Below are positions 10,988 through 17,900 of a stretch of DNA of 40,958 bases, in pieces. Origin of the DNA: an uncultured Akkermansia sp. (GTDB lineage: Bacteria > Verrucomicrobiota > Verrucomicrobiia > Verrucomicrobiales > Akkermansiaceae). The translations under genes were made by a program, and so were the position numbers. Each line of letters starts with the position of its first letter. The stretch's first letter is position 1. The notes beneath the pieces are model-generated. The model searched no databases, was not told the origin of the DNA, and was given only the letters and a program-made list of their open reading frames with translations. The stretch is taken from contig URLZ01000019.1 in the NCBI GenBank assembly GCA_900548895.1, forward strand, positions 1 to 40,958. The letters are read 5' to 3'.

Positions 10988-11016
10988 ATTTTACACGTAT
11001 TGCGCCCGTTTGAAAA
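10988..11016 (-). promoter_or_regulatory. lepB promoter
   Basis: Minus strand: TTTTCA (11011-11016), 17-bp spacer, TAAAAT (10988-10993). The predicted start near 10981 leaves a leader of only about 7 nt before the ATG at 10974. The ATG at 10989 lies inside the -10 box and could not be on this transcript. Confidence 0.5.
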
Positions 11017-11047
11017 GCCTGAATGCGGGCGCGGGGAGACTCACAGC

Positions 11048-11083
11048 GCGGCTCCGGGAGCAGCCCCCCGGTCGGGGAGCCGC
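11048..11083 (-). terminator. GC-rich hairpin downstream of uppP
   Basis: GCGGCTCC (11048-11055) pairs with GGAGCCGC (11076-11083), 76 bp beyond the uppP stop. No T-run follows, so a terminator role is tentative. Confidence 0.3.
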
Positions 11084-11158
11084 CGAGAGACCCGGCAAAG
11101 TCCCGGCAAAAAGGGGAGCAAAAGCATGGCAAAGGGGCGGCAGAGGCTCGGCGGAGAC

Positions 11159-12046
11159 TCAGTTCTCCGCGCGGGCGACAGCCGGGGTATCGGGAGCCGG
11201 ATCCTCGTCCTCCGAGTCAAACGAAAGCCCCTGGCAGATGAGAATCAGCATGACGAGAGCCGCCGCCAGGCGGTACCAGCCGAAGAAGGCGAGGCCGTGG
11301 CGGTTGAGGTAGCCGACCATCCAGCGCACGGAGACGATGGCGCTCAGCCAGGCAACGACGGTGCCGACGACGATGGGCTCCCAGCCCAGCTGCTGCACCA
11401 TCTCGCCGCCGTGTTTCACGGAGTCGTGACAGGTGGCGGCCCCCAAGGTGACGAGGCCGAGCAGGAAGCTGAACTCGACGGCGGCGGACATACTCAGCCC
11501 GACGCCGAGGCCGCCGAGCATTGTCATGAGGCTGCGGCTGGTGCCGGGGCACATCGCAATGCACTGCATGAAGCCCACGGCGAGAGCCCCGCGGGGGCTG
11601 AGCTCCTCGAGCGGTTTGCCGCCGAAGTAGGCGTCTCGACCGCGGCGCGCGCGGTGGCGGCTGTAGAGCAGAATCACGATGCCGCCCAGCGCCCAGGTGA
11701 CCATGACCGTCGTCTCATTGAAGAGGTAGTGCTTGATGAGGTCGTCAAACATCAGGCCGAGCACCGCCGCCGGCAGAAAGCCGATGATGAGGTTGATGAG
11801 CAGGCGGCGCCCGCTCGCGCAGCGGCCCGTCAGACCCCGCAGCATCTCCGCCACCCGGTTGCGATACAGCCCCAGAACGGCGATGATGGCACCGCCCTGA
11901 ATGCAGACCTCGAAGGCCTTGAGCGTTTCGCTGTCGCCGAGCCCGAGCAGATAGCGCGTGACGATGAGGTGCCCCGTGGAGCTGACGGGCAGATACTCCG
12001 TCAACCCCTCCACAATGCCCATGATGATGGATTCAAGCAGCGTCAT
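11159..12046 (-). CDS. uppP: Undecaprenyl-diphosphatase UppP (BacA type)
   Basis: A 295-residue polytopic membrane phosphatase that converts undecaprenyl diphosphate to the monophosphate carrier for peptidoglycan and other surface polymers. Both signature boxes are intact: EGLTEYLPVSSTGHLIV near the N-terminus and MCPGTSRSLMTML in the middle. The first carries the catalytic Glu and the PVSST loop, the second the PGTSRS motif. The length is slightly above the usual ~270 because of a charged tail (EDEDPAPDTPAVARAEN). It diverges from the pseudopilin operon. Confidence 0.95.
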   Translation of the reverse strand: MTLLESIIMGIVEGLTEYLPVSSTGHLIVTRYLLGLGDSETLKAFEVCIQGGAIIAVLGLYRNRVAEMLRGLTGRCASGRRLLINLIIGFLPAAVLGLMFDDLIKHYLFNETTVMVTWALGGIVILLYSRHRARRGRDAYFGGKPLEELSPRGALAVGFMQCIAMCPGTSRSLMTMLGGLGVGLSMSAAVEFSFLLGLVTLGAATCHDSVKHGGEMVQQLGWEPIVVGTVVAWLSAIVSVRWMVGYLNRHGLAFFGWYRLAAALVMLILICQGLSFDSEDEDPAPDTPAVARAEN

Positions 12047-12056
12047 GACGCACCAT

Positions 12057-12089
12057 TAACTAACGTAAAAGGATTGAAAGGTCAATCCT
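12057..12089 (-). promoter_or_regulatory. Possible uppP promoter with overlapping hairpin
   Basis: Minus strand TTGACC (12080-12085), 17-bp spacer, TAGTTA (12057-12062; a weak -10). An inverted repeat AGGATTG/CAATCCT (12070-12076, 12083-12089) overlaps the -35 and spacer and could be an operator. The promoter would give a leader of only a few bases. Confidence 0.3.
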
Positions 12090-12135
12090 AAAACGAAAAA
12101 AAGGAGGTCATCAGCCTGAGCCTGACAAAAAAAGG

Positions 12136-12168
12136 TTGAAGGATGCCCGCAAACATGCTAATTATAGT
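12136..12168 (+). promoter_or_regulatory. Probable promoter of the pseudopilin operon
   Basis: A good -10 hexamer TATAGT (12163-12168) stands 30 bp before the first pilin ATG. The best -35, TTGAAG (12136-12141), is 21 bp away, which is too far for a standard promoter, so only the -10 is well supported. Confidence 0.35.
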
Positions 12169-12197
12169 GACGCATTGCAGTCATTTCACGAGCAGCT

Positions 12198-12887
12198 ATG
12201 AAAACGTGTCGCGGGAATCAACGCCGAGGTTTTACCCTCATCGAGCTCCTCGTGGTCATCCTCATCATGGGCATCATGATGACGATGGCCAGCTCCGTCT
12301 TGCGCAGCCCCGGCAAGGGGCACAGCCTCGAGTCGGCAGTTGATCAGCTTGAATCCATGGTGCATGAGGCTCAGGCCCTCGCCAAGGGCAACGACACCTA
12401 CACGCGCCTCGCCATCGTCAACGACCCCCGCGACGAGGCCCGTCACCTGCGCTACCTCGTCATTCAGGTCTTCCGCAAGCACGACAGCACGGAGGTGGAC
12501 TCCAAGGGTGACTGGGAGAGTATCTCCTCCGGTGAACTGCTGCCCGCGGGCGTCTTCTTCAGCCCGACGCTCAGCCGTCCGCTCGATGCCTCCGGCGACG
12601 AGACGATGCTCGGCCAGACGCTCATGCGCCTCTCGCGCCAGGGCCAGTCGCGCGTCATCTACGCCGAGTTTGATGAGAAGGGGCACTTCGTCCATCCCGA
12701 CGCCCAGCCCGGCGAGGAGACCAAGCCCCAGCGCCTCGTGGTGATCCCCGGTCGCCGCGGCGAGGGTCGCAACAGCATCGACGGTATTCTGACTTCTGAA
12801 GAAGATATGAAGGGCGGCATCGTCATTTACCCCTCGGGCAACACCGTGCGCCTGCGCACCAACGAGCAGATTGAGCAGAGAGACTAA
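12198..12887 (+). CDS. Type IV pilin-like pseudopilin, GspH-like (first of three)
   Basis: 229 residues. The prepilin leader MKTCRGNQRRG is followed by FTLIELLVVILIMGIMM, with the peptidase cut expected between Gly11 and Phe12 and the required Glu at +5. The hydrophobic helix is followed by a ~200-residue soluble domain. Its early LESAVDQLESMVHEAQALAKGNDTYTRLAIV is typical of GspH/minor pseudopilins, and it resembles the 'Verru_Chthon cassette protein D' type. It is three bases upstream of the next pilin gene. No prepilin peptidase, ATPase or secretin gene is in the window. Confidence 0.85.
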   Translation: MKTCRGNQRRGFTLIELLVVILIMGIMMTMASSVLRSPGKGHSLESAVDQLESMVHEAQALAKGNDTYTRLAIVNDPRDEARHLRYLVIQVFRKHDSTEVDSKGDWESISSGELLPAGVFFSPTLSRPLDASGDETMLGQTLMRLSRQGQSRVIYAEFDEKGHFVHPDAQPGEETKPQRLVVIPGRRGEGRNSIDGILTSEEDMKGGIVIYPSGNTVRLRTNEQIEQRD

Positions 12888-12890
12888 GCC

Positions 12891-13637
12891 ATGAAGTACG
12901 ATCGAAAAATCGCCCGCAGGCGCGGATTTACCCTGGTGGAGACACTGCTGGCGCTCGGACTGGTCAGCATCCTCATCTCCATCTTCCTGATGGTGTTCGT
13001 GCCCTCGCGCACGATGGTGCTCGACGCGCTCGGCCGCCAGAATGCCGAGAGCGTCACAAGTGTGCTGCGCGCTGAGATGGCGACGCTCAAACCCGGCGAA
13101 GTTGCCCAGCCCGGGGCGCGTAAGTCATCGGCTAACCGCTTCGTCACGCCCTTTGACAAGGCCTTTAATTGGCTCCAGCGCTCCAAGAAGCCCGAGACGG
13201 CCGTGGTCGTCTTCTCCTACCGTGCCGATACGAGCAAGAAGCGCGCCGATGGTGTTTACCCGGCCCTTCAGGGCAACCGCAATCTGCCCGGACTCAGTAC
13301 GCAGCTCGTGACGGTCGCCTGCCCGATGGATGACACGCGCTACGCCAAATTCATCCCCGATGCCGTCGGCCCCGTCTACATCGTGCGCATGACGCAACTC
13401 GTCTACAACGGCAAGGGCGGCTATCGCCTTGCCGCGCGCCCCGGCGAGATCGTCGGCGCCTCGAAGCCGGACAGCTACGTCTCCAAAGAGGGCGACGGCG
13501 AGCCCTGGGGAGCCGTCGTCTTCTACCGCGCCGACTTTTACCTCATGCAGCCGAAAATCCCGGCCCGCTACAAAGGCCGCAGCTGGGCACAGCTCGGCAA
13601 CCCGAGCTTCTCCGCCAACCTCTCGTTCCGCCGCTGA
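12891..13637 (+). CDS. Type IV pilin-like pseudopilin (second of three)
   Basis: 248 residues with a class III signal: MKYDRKIARRRG then FTLVETLLALGLVSILISIFLMVF, cleaved before Phe13 and with Glu at +5. The soluble part is basic and contains TSVLRAEMATLKPGE and a terminal SFSANLSFRR. It resembles the 'Verru_Chthon cassette protein B' type in length and in the position after the D-like gene. It is co-transcribed with its neighbours (3-bp gap upstream, 31 bp downstream). Confidence 0.83.
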   Translation: MKYDRKIARRRGFTLVETLLALGLVSILISIFLMVFVPSRTMVLDALGRQNAESVTSVLRAEMATLKPGEVAQPGARKSSANRFVTPFDKAFNWLQRSKKPETAVVVFSYRADTSKKRADGVYPALQGNRNLPGLSTQLVTVACPMDDTRYAKFIPDAVGPVYIVRMTQLVYNGKGGYRLAARPGEIVGASKPDSYVSKEGDGEPWGAVVFYRADFYLMQPKIPARYKGRSWAQLGNPSFSANLSFRR

Positions 13638-13668
13638 GTCTCCCACCGTTCCCACCTTCTGATTGACC

Positions 13669-14661
13669 ATGAAATACGCTTTTCATCCAGTTCGCCGCAG
13701 GGGTTTCACACTCATTGAGCTGATGGTGGCCCTCGCGGTGACGGCTCTGCTGGTCTTCGGCATCATGCAGATGACGATTCAGGGGCTTGACCTCTGGGGC
13801 AAGGTGCGCGAGGACGTCAGCACCACCACGAGTTCGCGCTTCGCGCTCGAGACAATCAGCCATGACCTCGAGTCCTTCCAGATGCGCGCCGGGAGCAACA
13901 AGTATCAGTGGCTGGAGGCTGAGGCTGACAAACAGCGCATCAAGGGCCCGCGAGGTATGCAGATCCCGCGCTCGGTGCAGTGCGTCTTCTTCGCCTGCGC
14001 TCCGGATCGCAACCCCGCCGTGAGCAGCGATGTTCGCCTGCGCCGCAACTACCGCAACGCCCGCTCTCAGAATGAGGACACGCTCGGCGACGTCAGCGCC
14101 GTGGGCTACCGCCTCATGTACCGCGACGAAATCCTCAACCTCAGCGGCTCGGATGCCGGCACGGGCGAGGGCGCCTTCCCGCTCTTCTCGCTCTACCGCC
14201 AGGTGGTGTCGCCGCACGACACCTACCAGGACCTGCTCGGCACCGAGGATCTGGGCTCGGCCTATAAAAAATACTCCGTGCACGACGAGGAGCACTTCCT
14301 CTGCGCCAACCTGCTGGAGATGAACATGATCTTCACCATCCAGTATCCCTCCTCCAAGGCGGACGCCAAGTCCGGTTACGTCTCGTACGACACGGTGACC
14401 GTGCCGGTGATCTCGACGCGGGGCGAGGGTGACGTGCAGCGCGTCGGCATTTACGGCGATCGCGTGGTGGCCGGCGGCAAGACCTACCGCAATGCGCGCA
14501 TCGTCTCCGCCAACATCTCCATCACCGTGCTGACGGAGGAGGGCGTGCAGCTCGTCGAGCAGATCCGCCGCGGCCGTCGTCGCGCACCCGATCCCGCCGA
14601 TTTCATCGCGCGCTATACGCGCTCCTTCAGCCGCGTGGTCACGGTGCCTCAGCCCCTCTGA
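13669..14661 (+). CDS. Type IV pilin-like pseudopilin, GspJ-like (third of three)
   Basis: 330 residues from the ATG at 13669; an in-frame TTG at 13663 is less likely. The prepilin signal is MKYAFHPVRRRG then FTLIELMVALAVTALLVFGIM. The post-helix region TTSSRFALETISHDLESFQMRAGSN matches large minor pseudopilins (GspJ-like) and the 'Verru_Chthon cassette protein C' type. The C-terminus RRRAPDPADFIARYTRSFSRVV is basic. The fourth, very large cassette member is not present next door. Confidence 0.83.
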   Translation: MKYAFHPVRRRGFTLIELMVALAVTALLVFGIMQMTIQGLDLWGKVREDVSTTTSSRFALETISHDLESFQMRAGSNKYQWLEAEADKQRIKGPRGMQIPRSVQCVFFACAPDRNPAVSSDVRLRRNYRNARSQNEDTLGDVSAVGYRLMYRDEILNLSGSDAGTGEGAFPLFSLYRQVVSPHDTYQDLLGTEDLGSAYKKYSVHDEEHFLCANLLEMNMIFTIQYPSSKADAKSGYVSYDTVTVPVISTRGEGDVQRVGIYGDRVVAGGKTYRNARIVSANISITVLTEEGVQLVEQIRRGRRRAPDPADFIARYTRSFSRVVTVPQPL

Positions 14662-14773
14662 TCCACCTCGAGGATCCGCCGCGCCGGCAAACCCTACGCG
14701 CTTGCCGGCGCGAATCGTTTTCCCTATCCTCGGATCCGAGCGGGATCCCCTTTCCTCTATCCCAGTATTGAAG

Positions 14774-15520
14774 ATGACGGCAGTATCGACATCCCCCCGG
14801 CCGCTTCCCTGCGGCCCCCTGCGGCAGTTGCGTCTCTGGTGCGACCCGCTGCCGCGCGACGGCTACCACAACATGGCGGCGGACGAGCTGCTGCTCGGTC
14901 GCCCCGAGGCTTGGCTGCGCTTCTACGGCTGGTCGCGGCCGGCCGTGAGCTTCGGCTACTTTGACACGCAGCGGATGGCCGCGCGCCTCTTTCCCGGCGA
15001 GGGTATCGAGTACATCCGCCGCTGGACGGGCGGGGGTATCGTCGACCACCGCTTCGGCTACACCTACACCCTGACGCTGCCCGCCCCGCCCGAGGGGCAG
15101 ATGTATGCCTCCAGCCGCGAGCTCTACCGCTGGATTCACGGAGCCCTGGCCCAGGCCCTTCGCGCCGCCGGAGTCGACTGCCGTCTGCTGAGTGCCGACG
15201 CGCCGGACGGCGGGCGAGCCTGCTGGGCGAGCCCGGTGGAGAGTGACCTCGTTGACGCCGCCGGGCACAAGCTGGCCGGCGCCGGCCAGCGCCGCCATCG
15301 CGGCGCCGTCCTGCATCAGGGACTCGTGCAAGGCTGCGAGCCGGCAACGGGCTGGGAAGCGCATCTCGCCGAGGCCTTGGCCGATACCGTCGTGCCCGTG
15401 CAGGGCGCCGAGCCCTGGCGCGGCTTTGCGCAGGAGCTTGAGCAGCTCTGCCGCGACAAATACCTGACTGCGGTCTGGACGGATGAATCCCACGGCCGCC
15501 GCCCCGCCACGCAGCGCTAG
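14774..15520 (+). CDS. Lipoate-protein ligase A / octanoyltransferase-like protein
   Basis: About 248 residues with the BPL/LplA/LipB catalytic fold. It has the ligand-loop motif YIRRWTGGGIVDHRFGYTYTL (RRxxGGGxVxH). The box CWASPVESDLVDAAGHKLAG has the conserved Lys of HKLAGAGQRR, and GAVLHQGLV follows. It should attach lipoate or octanoate to a protein lysine, but LplA and LipM-like activities cannot be separated here. The ATG at 14774 is preferred. The frame runs on to a TTG at 14702, but the domain starts after the ATG. It lies 112 bp after the pilin operon and 87 bp before the NUDIX gene. Confidence 0.82.
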   Translation: MTAVSTSPRPLPCGPLRQLRLWCDPLPRDGYHNMAADELLLGRPEAWLRFYGWSRPAVSFGYFDTQRMAARLFPGEGIEYIRRWTGGGIVDHRFGYTYTLTLPAPPEGQMYASSRELYRWIHGALAQALRAAGVDCRLLSADAPDGGRACWASPVESDLVDAAGHKLAGAGQRRHRGAVLHQGLVQGCEPATGWEAHLAEALADTVVPVQGAEPWRGFAQELEQLCRDKYLTAVWTDESHGRRPATQR

Positions 15521-15607
15521 CGGGCAGGGTAACCTGCGTGCAGCGCAACCGAAGGAGCGCAGGCGCTCAGGATCAGAAGAGCCGGAACGAGACAAGAGGA
15601 GCACAGC

Positions 15608-17263
15608 GTGAGCAAAAAGTCAGACGAGAGTATCGTGGCCGTGGATCACTGGCGCGCCAACGTCGCGGCCGTTCTCGTGGATGACGGCGGCCGCGTGCTG
15701 CTGGGCGTCGCCGGGAGCCGCAGCCCCTATTACCACTTCCCGCAGGGAGGCGTGCGGCGCGGCGAGACGATGCTGGAGGCCGTGCTGCGCGAGCTCGGTG
15801 AAGAGACCGGGCTGCCCTGCGACGGCGTGCTCGTCCTTGCCCGCTACGGCGGGCTGCGCTACCGCTACCGCAGCAAAAACCGCAAGCGCGAGCGCTGGGA
15901 AGGCCAGGAGCAGACCTATTTCCTGCTGCGCTGGCCCGGGCTCCTTCCGGAGAATTTAAAGGCGACCAGCCCCGAGTTCGTGCGGCTGCTGAGCCTTCCC
16001 TGGCAGAAGCTCGAACCCTCCCTCTTCGTCCCCTTCAAGCAAGAGGTCGCCGCCGCCGTGCTCGAGCACTTTTTCCCGGCCCCCCTGCGGGAGAGCGAGT
16101 GCACACCGGCAGCGCTCGAGGCATACTGGGCCTCGGACTGTCGCACGGCGCGCTACCTGAGCCGCGCCGGACAGAGTCCGCGGCTGCTGCCCTCGGATCA
16201 GCTGCCCGCACGCCATCCCGAACCCCTTTCCGGCGTCCCCATTCCCGGCGTACGCCTTCCCGAGGCTACCGCCGGCCCATCCTCGTCCTCCTCTGGCGCT
16301 GAAGCGCCGGGGGAAAGCGGCGTCGGAGGAGAGCGCGATGCGGAGGCCGCCCTGCCGGCGCTCCCGGTCTGCGTCGCGGATGACGATGCCCTTTTCGGCG
16401 GAGGGAAGGAAGAGGCGGAGGGCCTTCTGGCTGATGCACAGCGCGAATTGCAGCAGCTACAGCGCCGGGCGGCCAAGAGGGGGGAATCCCTCGTCGTGCT
16501 CGCCTTGGGGCTTCCCGGTTGCGGACGGCGCAGCCTGCTGAGGCAAATCGGGCGCTGCCTCGACCCGCTGAGACTGTCCGTCGGTCGAGCAAAGCCCGAG
16601 CACGCCGGCGAATCGCTCGCCGATCGCCTGCTGGCTCTGAACCCCGAGCCCGGCACCGTGGTGCTGCTGCTCAACAGCCCCTACGACACCTTGATGCGCG
16701 ACGAGCAAGCCGCTGAGGAGTGGAGCCGCAGCGGGAGCCTCACACCAGATGCTCGGCAGGCGCTCGAATCCCTCGAGCAAGCCGAGCAGCGCCTCCGCGA
16801 GCGCGGTCTGCGCGTTCTGCACCTCTTCCTGAATGAGGCTCCGCCGGCGTCCCCCCGGCCGCAGAAACCGGCCCCGTCGGCGCGCAGGGAAGGGGTGGCC
16901 GGCGCGACTTGCGACACGGAGACCCCCGCTTCCGCCCCGGCTGACAAAGCGACCGGGACGACGGAATCCTTCGCATCCGCTGCTGACCCGCAGGCCGACG
17001 GATGCGCAGAAGGCTCCGGTCGCGACCTAGACGACTCCGCCGAGTCTGCCGGGGTGTCCGGCGACGGTGAGGCCGCGGCCGACGAAGCCTGCGATGAAGG
17101 GCTCGGTGAAGACGCTGCGAAGACCTCTGAGCGGCGCGCGATGCTCGCCTGGGCCTCTCGCCTGATGGAGTCGAACGACTGGCTGATCCTGCCCTCGGCC
17201 CGACGCTGGTACCGCAACCTCGTCGCTGTGCGGGCCGTGGCGGAGGCGCTCGGCTCACCCTGA
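15608..17263 (+). CDS. RppH-like NUDIX hydrolase fused to a degenerate PPK2-like domain
   Basis: 551 residues with a GTG start, supported by AAGAGGA (15594-15600) seven bases upstream. Residues ~13-155 are a NUDIX domain of the RNA-pyrophosphohydrolase type. The Nudix box is perfect (47-69: G47, E53, R61-E62, E65-E66, G68), and the preceding YHFPQGG and later GQEQTYFLLRW match RppH. A low-complexity linker (~200-255) leads to a PPK2-like domain. Residues 270-300 match the PPK2 lead-in helix and strand. LGLPGCGRRS (300-309) sits at the Walker A site, LLLNSPYDTLM (353-363) at the FNRSHYEDV site, and SARRWYRNLVAVRAVAEAL (530-548) at the characteristic PPK2 end. Lys is replaced by Arg307 and the conserved Asp by Pro303. 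The lid is replaced by ~90 low-complexity residues (~413-504). The kinase half is probably inactive. Confidence 0.8.
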   Translation: MSKKSDESIVAVDHWRANVAAVLVDDGGRVLLGVAGSRSPYYHFPQGGVRRGETMLEAVLRELGEETGLPCDGVLVLARYGGLRYRYRSKNRKRERWEGQEQTYFLLRWPGLLPENLKATSPEFVRLLSLPWQKLEPSLFVPFKQEVAAAVLEHFFPAPLRESECTPAALEAYWASDCRTARYLSRAGQSPRLLPSDQLPARHPEPLSGVPIPGVRLPEATAGPSSSSSGAEAPGESGVGGERDAEAALPALPVCVADDDALFGGGKEEAEGLLADAQRELQQLQRRAAKRGESLVVLALGLPGCGRRSLLRQIGRCLDPLRLSVGRAKPEHAGESLADRLLALNPEPGTVVLLLNSPYDTLMRDEQAAEEWSRSGSLTPDARQALESLEQAEQRLRERGLRVLHLFLNEAPPASPRPQKPAPSARREGVAGATCDTETPASAPADKATGTTESFASAADPQADGCAEGSGRDLDDSAESAGVSGDGEAAADEACDEGLGEDAAKTSERRAMLAWASRLMESNDWLILPSARRWYRNLVAVRAVAEALGSP

Positions 17264-17670
17264 GTTTTGTACTGCCCCGTTGGTTGCTCTGAGACTGGCT
17301 GCTTCAGATGTTGGCGTGCACCGACCTCTTCATCTGGCTCGGTTCTCTTCCGCCGTCTCCTGTCATGTTCGGCTCCGCTCTTCTTTGACTCATCCGCTTG
17401 TGCCGATGCGCGCTCCCCTGTCCGGAGCTTCCCCCTGCTGTTGCCCCGCTCCTCCTCCTAGCCTCTCCCTCTGCGCGAGGGGATGCCCGGCCTCGACCCG
17501 GTTCCGTCCGCGGCTCTTTGTCCTTGGCTCCTTTCAGCTCCTTTTCGGCTCATTTGGGGGCTCTCTTCGTCCTAGCCTTGCCCGTTCGCGCCGTGATCTT
17601 GTGCTCCCAGCACGGAGAGGGAGGCCATGGGAGCTCTCGTGCCCTCGGCTCTCGTCCCCCGCCCGCCCTC

Positions 17671-17700
17671 AGTCCGACTCAGTCCGACTCAGTCCGATGC
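17671..17700 (+). repeat. Decanucleotide direct repeat, 2.8 copies
   Basis: AGTCCGACTC at 17671-17680 and 17681-17690, with a third partial copy AGTCCGATGC at 17691-17700, in non-coding DNA. Confidence 0.75.
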
Positions 17701-17819
17701 CGCTTGCGCATCCGTCGCCGGGGTCGGGAAGGGGCATGTTGCAGAAGCTGTTCGGCGCGGCTCGTGCATCTCTGTTGCTCGGTGTGAGGAGCCTTTCACA
17801 GAGCAGGGGGCCGGCACAA

Positions 17820-17885
17820 AGCAAAAGGCTGAGCGTCCCTTGCGGGAGCTCAGCCCTGTGGCCCTGCGCCGGGTTGCGGCGCAGG
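17820..17885 (-). terminator. Two hairpins ending the RND efflux operon
   Basis: First after the stop is CCTGCGCC/GGCGCAGG (17863-17870, 17878-17885). Next is a stronger stem: GGCTGAGC (17827-17834) with GCTCAGCC (17848-17855) extended by TCCC/GGGA, loop TTGC. On the minus strand the second is followed by TTTTGC, as expected of an intrinsic terminator. Confidence 0.65.
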
Positions 17886-17900
17886 AGTGATGGGGAGTTT

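Larger units (their letters stand above)
17264..17900. other. 637-bp gene-free region between convergent genes
   Basis: No convincing gene on either strand. The region is C/T-rich on the plus strand (few purines from 17300 to 17530). It holds the decanucleotide repeat (17671-17700) and the two hairpins that follow the RND gene (17827-17885). Confidence 0.6.

Noticed and set aside
15608..17263. Active polyphosphate kinase 2
   Set aside because: The Walker A Lys and nearby Asp are replaced and the lid is missing, so the domain was not called an active kinase.
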